64,000 bases of DNA. It comes from Neobacillus bataviensis (GTDB taxonomy: Bacteria; Bacillota; Bacilli; Bacillales_B; DSM-18226). Position 1 is the stretch's first letter, and each line of letters opens with the position of its first letter. Below are positions 1-9,448 of the stretch, piece by piece. The notes beneath the pieces are model-generated. The model worked only from the letters and a program-made list of their open reading frames with translations. It was not told the DNA's origin and did no database searches. The stretch lies in contig NZ_JAHXYW010000004.1 in the NCBI RefSeq assembly GCF_019969725.1, forward strand, positions 62,001-126,000, read 5' to 3'. Position numbers and translations under genes: made by a program.

Positions 1-267
1 GATTTAGAACAGTGGCTAGAAACCAAAATAAATAATCAATCCGTTTTGTATTTGAAAATTGTCAGGGGAAAACAGGATGAAACTTCGCTTAAGCAAATTA
101 ATCATGTCTTAATGGAAAATAAAGGGGAAACGGGAGTTGTATTGCATTATGAAACAACCCGTAAAACCATTAAATTAGGATCAGAAAATAATGTTAATCC
201 AACCTCAATTTTATTAGAACAATTAAGGACTATTCTCGGTTCAGAAAATGTTGTACTAAAAGATTAA
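1..267 (+). CDS. dnaE: DNA polymerase III alpha subunit DnaE, C-terminal fragment
   Basis: The reading frame is open from base 1 and ends at a stop at 265-267, so this is the 3' end of a gene that starts before the window. The 88 visible residues look like the C-terminal OB/accessory region of DnaE (short beta strands, LYLKIVRGKQDE, VVLHYETTRKTIKL, a final LRTILGSENVVLKD). DnaE is the replicative polymerase that extends primers and works on the lagging strand in Bacillus. The neighbour downstream is malic enzyme, as in B. subtilis (dnaE-ytsJ), which supports the call. No catalytic residues are in view. Confidence 0.85.
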   Translation, partial: DLEQWLETKINNQSVLYLKIVRGKQDETSLKQINHVLMENKGETGVVLHYETTRKTIKLGSENNVNPTSILLEQLRTILGSENVVLKD

Positions 268-270
268 TTC

Positions 271-298
271 TTTACAACTATCGTAGATATGTTATAGT
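271..298 (+). promoter_or_regulatory. Candidate SigA promoter of the malic enzyme-gntR unit
   Basis: TTTACA (271-276) and TATAGT (293-298) are separated by 16 bp. The expected start point is near 305, so the palindrome at 314-326 would lie just downstream of +1, a normal position for a repressor roadblock. Confidence 0.55.
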
Positions 299-313
299 GA
301 TAAAGAGACAAGT

Positions 314-326
314 GTGGTCTGACCAC
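314..326. promoter_or_regulatory. GntR/FadR-type operator, copy 1
   Basis: Perfect 13-bp palindrome GTGGTCTGACCAC, of the TGGTC-N-GACCA kind bound by FadR-subfamily GntR regulators. It lies between the candidate promoter and the malic enzyme start. An identical 13-mer occurs at 2331-2343 before accD, and a GntR regulator is encoded between the two sites. Binding by that regulator is inferred from position and motif type. Confidence 0.7.
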
Positions 327-382
327 CAATATAATAGGATGTTCTAATCATTTTTTTGTAATTATTCGAGGGGTGACATGTC

Positions 383-1621
383 TTGACTTTACGTGAAGAA
401 GCATTACATATGCATCGGATTAACAAGGGCAAATTAGAATCAAAATCAAAAGTGCAAGTTCGGAATGCGACTGATTTAAGCCTAGCTTATTCACCAGGTG
501 TAGCCGAACCATGTAAAGAAATTTATGAAAAACCAGAAACCGTATACGACTATACCATGAAAGGAAACATGGTTGCAGTAGTATCTGATGGCACAGCGGT
601 TCTTGGACTTGGTAATATTGGTCCGGAAGCGGCTCTCCCAGTAATGGAGGGAAAAGCAGTATTATTTAAAAGCTTTGCCGGGGTCGATGCTTTTCCGATT
701 TGCTTAAACACTACAGATGTTGATAAAATTGTTGAAACTGTTAAGTTACTTGAGCCAACCTTTGGCGGCGTAAATCTTGAAGACATTGCAGCTCCAAATT
801 GTTTTGTAATTGAGGAAAGACTGAAAAAAGAAGCCAATATCCCAATCTTTCATGATGACCAGCATGGTACTGCAATTGTAACCGTTGCAGGTCTAGTCAA
901 TGCCTTAAAGCTTGTTGGCAAGAAAATGACAGAAATTAAAGTCGTTGCAAACGGTGCAGGGGCTGCTGGGATTGCTATTATTAAATTATTATATAGCTAT
1001 GGTGTAAGAGATATCATTATGTGTGATACGAAGGGTGCCATCTACGAGGGCCGCCCTCAAGGTATGAACAATGTAAAAGCAGAAGTAGCAAAATATACGA
1101 ATCGCGACAATCTTTCTGGCAGTCTTGCAGATGTTATTAAAGGTGCCGATGTCTTTATTGGAGTATCTGTTGCTGGGGCTCTAACGAAAGAAATGGTAGC
1201 ATCCATGAATCCAGACTCAATCATTTTTGCGATGGCTAATCCAGTTCCAGAAATTATGCCTGAGGATGCAAAAGAAGCAGGAGCGAAAGTAGTAGGAACA
1301 GGCCGCTCTGATTTCCCAAATCAAGTAAACAATGTACTTGCTTTCCCAGGCATTTTCCGCGGTGCCCTTGATGTTCGTGCTACACATATTAACGAAAAAA
1401 TGAAAGTGGCAGCAGTGGAAGCGATTGCGGGATTAATCCATGAAGATGAGCTAAATGCAGATTATGTTATTCCAGCTCCATTCGATCCAAGGGTTGCTCC
1501 AAATGTGGCAGCAGCAGTCGCAAAAGCTGCGATGGAAACAGGTGTCGCCCGCATAAAAGTAGACCCAGAAGAAGTGAAAGAAAAAACACAAAGGCTCGCT
1601 TTGATTGGCAAAAGTGAGTGA
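383..1621 (+). CDS. ytsJ: NAD(P)-dependent malic enzyme
   Basis: Oxidative decarboxylation of malate to pyruvate with reduction of NAD(P), cytosolic. The 412-residue protein has the short bacterial malic-enzyme layout: an N-terminal malic domain with SLAYSPGVAEPC and FGGVNLEDI-APNCF (metal and substrate side chains), HDDQHGTA, and an NAD-binding domain with VVANGAGAAGIAI near residues 187-199 followed by VGTGRSDFPNQVNN. Length matches B. subtilis YtsJ (about 410). TTG start at 383 with GAGGGGTGA upstream. The stop overlaps the GTG of the following GntR gene by four bases, so the two are probably translationally coupled. YtsJ is the main NADP-preferring malic enzyme in B. subtilis; cofactor preference here is inferred. 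Confidence 0.93.
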   Translation: MTLREEALHMHRINKGKLESKSKVQVRNATDLSLAYSPGVAEPCKEIYEKPETVYDYTMKGNMVAVVSDGTAVLGLGNIGPEAALPVMEGKAVLFKSFAGVDAFPICLNTTDVDKIVETVKLLEPTFGGVNLEDIAAPNCFVIEERLKKEANIPIFHDDQHGTAIVTVAGLVNALKLVGKKMTEIKVVANGAGAAGIAIIKLLYSYGVRDIIMCDTKGAIYEGRPQGMNNVKAEVAKYTNRDNLSGSLADVIKGADVFIGVSVAGALTKEMVASMNPDSIIFAMANPVPEIMPEDAKEAGAKVVGTGRSDFPNQVNNVLAFPGIFRGALDVRATHINEKMKVAAVEAIAGLIHEDELNADYVIPAPFDPRVAPNVAAAVAKAAMETGVARIKVDPEEVKEKTQRLALIGKSE

Positions 1622-2244
1622 TTCCATTAGTGACAAGCTCAAAGGTTTATTTAGAGATTGTAAAGCAATTACGAGAAATGATTACAATTGATGGACTGAA
1701 GCCAGGAGATAAAATCCCTTCAGAACGAGAATTGTCAGAGCGCCTGAATTTCGGGCGCTCTTCAGTTCGGGAAGCATTAAGAGCATTAGAATTACTTGGC
1801 TTAATTGAAACACGCCGCGGTGAAGGAACATTTATCAGAGACTTTCGCGGTAATCAGCTGGTCCAGCTTCTCGGCACATTTATTTTACAGGATGAAAAAG
1901 CCAAACGGGATGTGTTCGAAACTAAAAACTATATCGAGATGGATTGTCTTCGTTTGGTCCTTCAAAGGATGGACGATCATCATTTAGCCATTTTGCATGA
2001 TTGGATTAATAAAGAAGAACATTTTACAGATGATGAGTTCTTTTACCGAATCATCGAAATGTCTGACAATCACCTCTTCTTGAGGATTTGGTTAATCTTA
2101 AAAGAGTATTATTATTCTTTAAATCCCATTCAGGGTACCTATAAGTTTGAAGACTATATACTTTTGCTAAATGGATTAGCTGATAAAGATGAAGCAAAAA
2201 CACTTTCTGCATACTACAACTTAAGAAATTTGTCTTCATTCTAA
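1618..2244 (+). CDS. GntR family (FadR subfamily) transcriptional regulator
   Basis: 208 residues: an N-terminal winged helix-turn-helix (about residues 8-75) with the GntR hallmarks LKPGDKIPSERELSERL, GRSSVREALRALELLGLIE and RRGEGTFI, then an all-helical C-terminal region like an FCD effector domain but shorter than full-length FadR proteins. GTG start at 1618 overlaps the malic enzyme stop. It lies between two identical GTGGTCTGACCAC palindromes (314-326 and 2331-2343), so it probably controls its own operon and accDA. B. subtilis lacks a regulator at this point as far as I recall. The effector is unknown; malonyl-CoA, acyl-CoA or an organic acid would fit the neighbours but is speculation. 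Confidence 0.9.
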   Translation: MIPLVTSSKVYLEIVKQLREMITIDGLKPGDKIPSERELSERLNFGRSSVREALRALELLGLIETRRGEGTFIRDFRGNQLVQLLGTFILQDEKAKRDVFETKNYIEMDCLRLVLQRMDDHHLAILHDWINKEEHFTDDEFFYRIIEMSDNHLFLRIWLILKEYYYSLNPIQGTYKFEDYILLLNGLADKDEAKTLSAYYNLRNLSSF

Positions 2245-2330
2245 CGACAAGAACTAACAAATTTTGAACTCTTTTTATTTTATAGTGAATTCTGTACAAG
2301 CCCAATTTTTAAGGGAATTTTAATCATCTA

Positions 2331-2343
2331 GTGGTCTGACCAC
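2331..2343. promoter_or_regulatory. GntR/FadR-type operator, copy 2
   Basis: The same 13-mer palindrome GTGGTCTGACCAC as at 314-326, about 110 bp upstream of accD. A weak promoter (TTGTGA 2346-2351, TTAAAT 2369-2374, 17 bp apart) would start next to the site, so binding could block it; the promoter itself is uncertain. Confidence 0.7.
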
Positions 2344-2450
2344 TTTTGTGAATATAAACGTATGAAGTTTAAATAAGATAGAAAGACTTCTGAATAGAAT
2401 ATAGTGGGGAATCGTCCCATAATGCAGAAGCGAACCAGGGAGGTTTAATT

Positions 2451-3326
2451 TTGGCGCTTAAAGATCTTTTTACAAAAAACCAAACAAAAAAGAAAAAATA
2501 TGCAACGATACCGACAGAAGCAGCGAAAAGTGATGTTCCAGAAGGAATAATGACGAAGTGTCCTACATGTAAGAAAATTATGTATTCAAAGGAACTTTCC
2601 AAAAATTTATTGGTTTGTTTACATTGCGGACATCATTTTCCGATGAATGCGAAAGAACGAATCGATAGCTTTATTGATGAGGGAAGCTTTGAAGAAATTA
2701 ATGAAAATATGATTTCCAAAAATCCACTTAATTTTCCTGATTATTTGGAAAAGCTTGAAAAGGACCGGCAAAAAAGTCAATTAAATGAAGCAGTTGTTAC
2801 GGGTATAGGGTCAGTTGGCGGACATAAATTAGTCGTAGCCATCATGGATTCATCCTTCCGAATGGGAAGTATGGGATCAGTTGTTGGTGAGAAAATTACA
2901 CTTGCAATTGAAAAAGCAGATGAACTTGGTGTACCTTTTGTCATTTTTACAGCTTCTGGCGGTGCTAGAATGCAAGAGGGTGCTTTAAGCTTGATGCAAA
3001 TGGCAAAGACGAGTGTTGCTTTAAAGAAATTCAGCGACAACGGCGGCTTAATTATTTCCATTATGACCCATCCGACAACAGGCGGCGTTTCTGCAAGCTT
3101 TGCCTCATTAGGGGATTACAACCTCGCTGAACCAGGCGCGTTAATAGCATTTGCCGGACGGCGAGTTATTGAGCAATCAATCCGTGAAGAATTGCCTGAG
3201 GATTTTCAAACAGCAGAGTTTCTATTAAAGCATGGTCAGCTGGATGCAATTATTTCACGTCTTGACATGGTAGAGAAAATCTCAACCATTCTAGATATTC
3301 ATCAACCAGGGGGTGAACTGGCATGA
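2451..3326 (+). CDS. accD: Acetyl-CoA carboxylase carboxyltransferase subunit beta
   Basis: Forms with AccA the carboxyltransferase half of acetyl-CoA carboxylase, moving the carboxyl group from carboxybiotin to acetyl-CoA to give malonyl-CoA, the first step of fatty acid synthesis. 291 residues with an N-terminal zinc ribbon (CPTC at about 39-42 and CLHC at about 58-61) and a crotonase-type carboxyltransferase core with [12 protein letters not shown] and [15 protein letters not shown] start at 2451 with CAGGGAGGT upstream. The stop overlaps the accA ATG. Length matches B. subtilis AccD (290). Confidence 0.97.
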   Translation: MALKDLFTKNQTKKKKYATIPTEAAKSDVPEGIMTKCPTCKKIMYSKELSKNLLVCLHCGHHFPMNAKERIDSFIDEGSFEEINENMISKNPLNFPDYLEKLEKDRQKSQLNEAVVTGIGSVGGHKLVVAIMDSSFRMGSMGSVVGEKITLAIEKADELGVPFVIFTASGGARMQEGALSLMQMAKTSVALKKFSDNGGLIISIMTHPTTGGVSASFASLGDYNLAEPGALIAFAGRRVIEQSIREELPEDFQTAEFLLKHGQLDAIISRLDMVEKISTILDIHQPGGELA

Positions 3327-4300
3327 TTGGAGAATTGGAATTTGAACGCCCGGTAGTGGAGCTAAGGAAGAAAATCAGTGAATTAAAGGAATTCACAAAA
3401 AACGCTGATGTGGATTTAAGCTCTGAAATTAAAAAATTAGAGGGACGTTTAGAAAAGCTAGAGCAGGATATTTACGAAAATATTAAACCATGGGACAGAG
3501 TCCAAATCGCTCGTCTCGCGAATAGACCGACAACCCTGGATTATATTTCCTTCCTGTTTGAAGATTTCTTTGAATGTCATGGTGATCGCACTTTTGCTGA
3601 TGATGAAGCGATTGTGGGCGGAATAGCAAAATTTAAAGGTCTTCCGGTTACCGTCATTGGTCATCAGCGGGGAAAAGACACAAAGGAAAACATTCGCCGG
3701 AACTTTGGAATGCCACATCCTGAGGGCTATAGAAAAGCCCTTCGCTTAATGAAGCAGGCAGATAAATTTAATCGGCCAATTATTTGCTTTATTGATACAA
3801 AAGGTGCCTATCCAGGGAAAGCTGCAGAAGAACGGGGCCAAAGTGAAGCGATTGCCCGCAATCTGTTTGAGATGGCTGGTTTAAAGGTACCCGTTATTTG
3901 TATTGTTATAGGAGAAGGCGGCAGCGGCGGGGCCTTGGCTCTTGGAGTAGGGAACCGCATTTATATGCTTGAAAACTCAACCTACTCGGTTATTTCACCA
4001 GAAGGGGCAGCCGCAATTTTATGGAAGGATGCCTCTTTCGCTAAAAATGCCGCAGAGACGATGAAAATTACCGCTCCTGACTTGAAAGAGCTCGGCGTAA
4101 TTGATGCCATCATCCCTGAAGTAAAGGGCGGTGCTCATAAGGATGTTCAAGAACAGGCGGAGGAAATTGAAAAGATTCTTAGTGACTCACTAAAGCAACT
4201 GTTAAAATTATCTGAGGATGAATTAATTTCCGATCGGTACAATCGATTCCGCTCAATCGGTGAATTTGCTTTAATCAATGATCTTATTGGAGTTAAGTAA
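3323..4300 (+). CDS. accA: Acetyl-CoA carboxylase carboxyltransferase subunit alpha
   Basis: Partner of AccD. 325 residues: N-terminal helical/coiled region, then a crotonase-fold domain with [36 protein letters not shown] and [15 protein letters not shown], which hold the oxyanion-hole glycines. ATG at 3323 overlaps the accD stop (ATGA), a coupled pair that helps equal synthesis of both subunits. A strong intrinsic terminator follows immediately, so accDA ends here and pfkA is transcribed separately. Confidence 0.97.
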   Translation: MIGELEFERPVVELRKKISELKEFTKNADVDLSSEIKKLEGRLEKLEQDIYENIKPWDRVQIARLANRPTTLDYISFLFEDFFECHGDRTFADDEAIVGGIAKFKGLPVTVIGHQRGKDTKENIRRNFGMPHPEGYRKALRLMKQADKFNRPIICFIDTKGAYPGKAAEERGQSEAIARNLFEMAGLKVPVICIVIGEGGSGGALALGVGNRIYMLENSTYSVISPEGAAAILWKDASFAKNAAETMKITAPDLKELGVIDAIIPEVKGGAHKDVQEQAEEIEKILSDSLKQLLKLSEDELISDRYNRFRSIGEFALINDLIGVK

Positions 4301-4332
4301 AAAATCGTGCTCAGTGGGGCACGATTTTTTTT
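4299..4332 (+). terminator. Intrinsic terminator of accDA
   Basis: AAAAAATCGTGC (4299-4310) pairs with GCACGATTTTTT (4319-4330), with eight bases between the arms, followed by more T. It starts inside the accA stop codon. Confidence 0.85.
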
Positions 4333-4559
4333 CACCCGTTCAATAAATAAACATGAAAATTTCAAGGAATAGACAATGATGACGCTTACACTTGAGTATA
4401 AAACGCTTCCAGTTTACTAACTATTCTGTCTATTATAATTACTAATACGATTGGGTTGTTATGGCTATTTCTTCATGTTATTTTATTAATATTCAAGGGT
4501 TTTATGTGAATAATAAAAGAAGGTATTTTGGCATATTCTGTGTTTCTTTCAATGAATGA

Positions 4560-5555
<996 letters not shown>

Positions 5556-5584
5556 CTATTTTGTAGTATCGGAGGATAACAAGG

Positions 5585-7348
5585 ATGTTACGTAAAACAA
5601 AAATCGTTTGTACGATTGGTCCTGCAAGTGAAAGTGTTGAAAAATTAACCCAATTAATAAATTCAGGAATGAATGTGGCCCGGTTGAATTTTTCCCATGG
5701 GAATTTCGAAGAACATGGCGGACGGATTCGAAATATCCGCGAAGCAGCAGAGTTGACTGGAAAAACCGTTGCCATTTTACTTGATACAAAAGGCCCGGAA
5801 ATTCGTACAAACAATATGGTGAACGGCGCGATTGAGCTAAAGGCCGGAGAAAATATAATTGTTTCAATGACGGAAGTCGAAGGAACAGTTGAAAAATTCT
5901 CTGTTACATATCCAGGCCTGATCGAAGATGTGCATATCGGTTCAAAAATCCTGCTGGACGATGGATTGATTGGACTTGAAGTTATCAAGATAGATACTGA
6001 CGAAAATGAAATTCATACTAAAATTTTAAACAGCGGCACGTTAAAAAATAAAAAAGGTGTTAATGTTCCGGGGGTGTCGGTTAAACTGCCGGGCATTACA
6101 GAAAAGGATCGACAAGATATCCTTTTTGGAATCGAACAAGGAATTGATTTTATTGCCGCTTCATTTGTTCGTACGGCCAAAGACGTGTTAGAGATCCGTC
6201 AGCTTTTAGAAGAGAATAATGCTGCGCATATCCATATTATCCCTAAAATTGAAAACCATGAGGGCGTAGATAACATCGATGAAATTCTAGAGATTTCTGA
6301 TGGTTTGATGGTGGCTCGTGGAGACCTTGGCGTCGAAATTCCTGCAGAAGAGGTTCCGCTTGTTCAAAAAATGCTCATTAAGAAATGTAATGCACAAGGA
6401 AAGCCTGTAATTACAGCTACTCAGATGCTCGACTCTATGCAGCGAAATCCAAGACCAACAAGAGCAGAGGCAAGCGACGTAGCCAATGCTATTTTTGATG
6501 GAACAGATGCTATTATGTTATCAGGAGAAACAGCTGCGGGCCTTTATCCGGTGGAAGCAGTTCAAACCATGCACAATATTGCTTCTAGAGCAGAACAGGC
6601 TTTGGATCATAAAGAAATTCTCTCAAGCCGCAGTAAAGATACTGAACACAATCTTACCGATGCCATTGGCCAGTCTGTAGCTCATACGGCTTTAAATTTA
6701 GAAGTAAATGCGATTATTACTCCGACCGAAAGCGGACATACTGCAAGAATGATTTCCAAGTATCGTCCTAAAGCTCCGATTGTTGCGGTAGCTGCTAATG
6801 ATTCTGTTTCCCGCCGTTTATCTCTTGTTTGGGGTGTTTATACGCGAGTTGGAACAATGTGCGCAACAACTGATGAAATGCTTGATATTGCTGTTCAGGA
6901 AAGTTTAAACAGCGGGATCGTTAAGAGTGGTGATTTAGTAGTCATTACTGCAGGTGTACCAGTCGGTGAAGCTGGAACTACAAATCTGATGAAAATTCAT
7001 GTTGTCGGCGATATTATCACAAAAGCTCAAGGAATTGGCCGAAAGTCTGCATTCGGTAAAGTGGTTATAGCTCATAATGCACAGGAGGCTTTAGAAAAAG
7101 TAAAGCCAGGCTCAATTCTTGTGACAATTGGTTCGGATCGTGATATGGTTCCTGCAATTGAAAAATGCGCCGCTCTCATTACCCAAGAAGGCGGATTAAC
7201 AAGCCATGCTGCTGTGGTTGGATTAAACCTAGGCATCCCAGTAATAGTTGGCGTGGACAATGTGATGGAATTATTGAAGGAAGGCCAAGAGATAACCGTC
7301 GATGCAACAAGAGGAGTTATCTATAACGGGCATGCAAGCGTCTTATAA
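5585..7348 (+). CDS. pyk: Pyruvate kinase with C-terminal PEP-utiliser-like domain
   Basis: Transfers phosphate from phosphoenolpyruvate to ADP, giving pyruvate and ATP. 587 residues, the long Bacillus/Geobacillus type. Order: TIM barrel starting [12 protein letters not shown] with ARLNFSHG and [10 protein letters not shown], a B domain, [12 protein letters not shown] and [12 protein letters not shown], active-site [22 protein letters not shown], allosteric C domain, and an extra C-terminal domain of about 110 residues containing [18 protein letters not shown], related to the swivelling domain of PEP-using enzymes. ATG 5585 follows CGGAGGATAAC. Cotranscribed with pfkA; a terminator shared with the convergent ytvI ends it. 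Confidence 0.97.
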   Translation: MLRKTKIVCTIGPASESVEKLTQLINSGMNVARLNFSHGNFEEHGGRIRNIREAAELTGKTVAILLDTKGPEIRTNNMVNGAIELKAGENIIVSMTEVEGTVEKFSVTYPGLIEDVHIGSKILLDDGLIGLEVIKIDTDENEIHTKILNSGTLKNKKGVNVPGVSVKLPGITEKDRQDILFGIEQGIDFIAASFVRTAKDVLEIRQLLEENNAAHIHIIPKIENHEGVDNIDEILEISDGLMVARGDLGVEIPAEEVPLVQKMLIKKCNAQGKPVITATQMLDSMQRNPRPTRAEASDVANAIFDGTDAIMLSGETAAGLYPVEAVQTMHNIASRAEQALDHKEILSSRSKDTEHNLTDAIGQSVAHTALNLEVNAIITPTESGHTARMISKYRPKAPIVAVAANDSVSRRLSLVWGVYTRVGTMCATTDEMLDIAVQESLNSGIVKSGDLVVITAGVPVGEAGTTNLMKIHVVGDIITKAQGIGRKSAFGKVVIAHNAQEALEKVKPGSILVTIGSDRDMVPAIEKCAALITQEGGLTSHAAVVGLNLGIPVIVGVDNVMELLKEGQEITVDATRGVIYNGHASVL

Positions 7349-7349
7349 T

Positions 7350-7391
7350 AAAAAAGTCAGCTTCCTATTTAATTTGGAGCTGACTTTTTTT
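7350..7391. terminator. Bidirectional intrinsic terminator between pyk and ytvI
   Basis: AAAAAGTCAGCTTC and GGAGCTGACTTTTTTT form a long stem with T-runs readable on both strands. It lies between convergent genes. Confidence 0.85.
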
Positions 7392-7394
7392 CTG

Positions 7395-8510
7395 CTATAC
7401 TTGCTTCCCTTTTATAAAGGACCAAACATCATGAAAGACATTGGCTCGATATAGTGTGCTAATAATAACGAGGGTAACTGGTCCGACAATCAAGCCTAAA
7501 AAACCAATTAATTTAAAACCAACAAAAAGTGCAATTAAAGTGGCTAATGGGTCGAGGCCAATACTGGAAGAAAGAATTTTCGGCTCCATGATTTGCCTTT
7601 GAACTAAAACGATGATATAGAGGACGCCAAGTCCAATTGCAAGGCCCATATCACCGCCGATTGCTTCATAAATAATCCACGGAACAAATACTGCACCTGT
7701 TCCAAGGTATGGGATGATGTCAACAATTCCTGTAACCAAAGCAATCGTAATCGCATAATCAACCCTTAAGACAAGAAGACCAATTAAAATAATAATTGTT
7801 GTAATAGAGATAAGTGTCAATTGTGCTCTAATAAAGCCAAATAATGCCCTCTTTAAGTCAACGAAAACGGTTCTGCCGCTCCTTTTTGCTTTTTCAGGTA
7901 AAAGTCTTCCTCCCATGGCCGATAAACGATACCAATCCTTGCTGATAAAGAAAGTAGCCAAAAGCGAAAAAATGAGCACGGTTGCCACATTTGGAAACCA
8001 GGAAATGATATTTGGAATTTTTAAAAATAAATTTTGAATAAATGATCCAACCGTAGAGCCGATTTTCTGACCGACATTTTGGATATTGGAAATGATTGTA
8101 TCCTGCTGTCCGGTTTCAAGCTTATTAAATACACTCGTTAATTGATTGTAAAGCGGAAGAATTTGGCCTGTAAAATAATCCTCAAGATAATTAATGAGCG
8201 TATCCAGATGTTCTGGTACTACCTTAGCTAAATAAGTGGCACCTGATACAATCTCAGCTACTAATAGTGTAATTAACCCGGCAAATAAGGCAAATATAAT
8301 AATTAGAGCAAGGAAGACCGAAAGTACCCGCGGCATTTTCGCTTTTTTTTCAAAAATATTGACGAGCGGGTTAATCATAAGAGCAATAATAAGGCCGATA
8401 ATAAAAGGATAAGCAACCTTTGATACAAAATAAAAAGAAAAGAGTGCTAAAACGACGACACCAATGACAAGTAAAAATCTTAATGTTTGATATATGTATT
8501 TAGGATTCAA
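7395..8510 (-). CDS. ytvI: AI-2E family transporter-like membrane protein YtvI (sporulation-associated)
   Basis: 371 residues, polytopic membrane protein. Seven or more hydrophobic segments can be seen: two near the N-terminus (residues 10-70), FSLLATFFISKDWYRL in the middle, then LTLISITTIIILIGLLVLRV and a C-terminal half with DIIPYLGTGAVFVPW and GLDPLATLIALFVGFKLIG, typical of the AI-2E/PerM/YtvI family. TTG start at 8510, chosen because AGGAGGTC lies seven bases upstream on this strand; no in-frame ATG fits. In B. subtilis ytvI sits between pyk and ytwI as here. The transported substrate is unknown. Confidence 0.88.
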   Translation of the reverse strand: MNPKYIYQTLRFLLVIGVVVLALFSFYFVSKVAYPFIIGLIIALMINPLVNIFEKKAKMPRVLSVFLALIIIFALFAGLITLLVAEIVSGATYLAKVVPEHLDTLINYLEDYFTGQILPLYNQLTSVFNKLETGQQDTIISNIQNVGQKIGSTVGSFIQNLFLKIPNIISWFPNVATVLIFSLLATFFISKDWYRLSAMGGRLLPEKAKRSGRTVFVDLKRALFGFIRAQLTLISITTIIILIGLLVLRVDYAITIALVTGIVDIIPYLGTGAVFVPWIIYEAIGGDMGLAIGLGVLYIIVLVQRQIMEPKILSSSIGLDPLATLIALFVGFKLIGFLGLIVGPVTLVIISTLYRANVFHDVWSFIKGKQV

Positions 8511-8721
8511 GCATAGACCTCCTATTCATAACGAAATATTGGTTTTAGTTTACCATTTTATAAGCGTTTGTGTATAATTTTCCAAATCTCAAACATTAAT
8601 ACGAAAGTAATGAATAAAAGTTTCAAAAACTTAGAAAACAAAAATACCCTATCAATTCAGGATTCTGACCTTTTTTAAATGTTATGGTACAATAATTTGT
8701 ATGTGGAAATGGTGTGACAAA

Positions 8722-9183
8722 ATGATAAGCCAGCCTGTTTTATTCCTTATTTTATTATTGATCATTGGATTTCTTGCTAAAAATAGTTCATTAATGTTGG
8801 CTATAGCAGTCCTGCTCTTTTTAAAGCTGATCGGCATGGATACTAAATCCTTCTCGTTTCTGCAAGCGAAGGGGATTAATTGGGGAGTTACCGTGATTAC
8901 CATCGCTGTACTAGCACCGATTGCAACGGGTGAAATTGGCTTTCGAGACTTAACAGGTGCCTTTAAAACCCCTTATGCATGGATTGCACTTGTCTCAGGG
9001 ATGCTTGTGGCATTGCTGGCGAAAGGCGGCGTAACCTTATTAGCAAATGATCCACAGATTACAACAGCCTTGGTTTTAGGAACTATTCTTTCTGTATCCA
9101 TCTTTAAAGGTGTGGCGGTTGGCCCACTGATTGGCGCTGGGATTGCCTATGCCTCCATGAAAATCTTTAGTTTTTTTACTTAG
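8722..9183 (+). CDS. ytwI: DUF441 family membrane protein YtwI
   Basis: 153 residues with four hydrophobic segments (about 4-22, 48-72, 85-105, 110-150), matching the small UPF0756/DUF441 membrane family. Function unknown. I chose ATG 8722, which gives MISQPVLFLILLL, over ATG 8701 because the shorter product matches the family length; no ribosome site is strong at either. The divergent ytvI and this gene share a 211-bp gap without clear features. Confidence 0.8.
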   Translation: MISQPVLFLILLLIIGFLAKNSSLMLAIAVLLFLKLIGMDTKSFSFLQAKGINWGVTVITIAVLAPIATGEIGFRDLTGAFKTPYAWIALVSGMLVALLAKGGVTLLANDPQITTALVLGTILSVSIFKGVAVGPLIGAGIAYASMKIFSFFT

Positions 9184-9230
9184 ATTTTTTGTGAAATAAT
9201 ATTTTTTTTAACAAATTCAGGCCCTTTTCA

Positions 9231-9259
9231 TTCACAAAGTTCTGATAATTGTTTATAAT
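9231..9259 (+). promoter_or_regulatory. Candidate SigA promoter of citZ
   Basis: TTCACA (9231-9236) and TATAAT (9254-9259) are exactly 17 bp apart, placing the start near 9266 and leaving a leader of about 180 nt before citZ. The -35 box is also the end of one arm of a 14-bp inverted repeat (9223-9236). Confidence 0.7.
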
Positions 9260-9263
9260 AGGC

Positions 9264-9278
9264 TTGTAAGCGTCACCT
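9264..9278 (+). promoter_or_regulatory. Candidate cre site (CcpA) at the citZ start point
   Basis: TTGTAAGCGTCACCT matches the cre consensus WTGNAANCGNWNNCW at every position but one (C at 9274 where W is expected). It covers the predicted +1, where CcpA binding represses. CcpA repression of citZ is known in B. subtilis. Confidence 0.6.
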
Positions 9279-9371
9279 TTTTTACATAAATCATATATGT
9301 ATACAGTATTACTTGTAAAAATTTTTTTATCATGTGAATGAAAAGGCATTCAATTTTTTTATTTCTTATCC

Positions 9372-9407
9372 TGAGCAATCGCTCAATGAAATTTTTTGTT
9401 AACAAAA
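9372..9407. promoter_or_regulatory. Two small palindromes in the citZ leader
   Basis: TGAGCAATCGCTCA (9372-9385) has 5-bp inverted arms, and TTTTGTTAACAAAA (9394-9407) is a perfect 14-bp palindrome ending about 40 bp before the citZ ATG. The first closely resembles a palindrome before etfB (55506-55519). Functions unknown. Confidence 0.4.
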
Positions 9408-9448
9408 TGGGTAATGGGGAAAATTAGTATGTGAAGGAGAGATTAACT

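Larger units (their letters stand above)
9223..9346. repeat. 14-bp inverted repeat bracketing the citZ start region
   Basis: CCTTTTCATTCACA (9223-9236) recurs as its exact complement TGTGAATGAAAAGG (9333-9346), centres 110 bp apart. The first arm contains the -35 box, so it is not in the transcript; a DNA-binding pair of sites is more likely than an RNA hairpin. CcpC is the known citrate-responsive citZ regulator in B. subtilis, but these arms do not match its ATAA-N7-TTAT dyad. Confidence 0.55.

Noticed and set aside
550..837. Antisense ORFs over core genes (for example opposite ytsJ, pyk, thrS)
   Set aside because: These mirror codon bias of the real genes and lack ribosome sites and recognisable motifs.
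4378..4392. cre site upstream of pfkA
   Set aside because: Two mismatches to the consensus; too weak alone.
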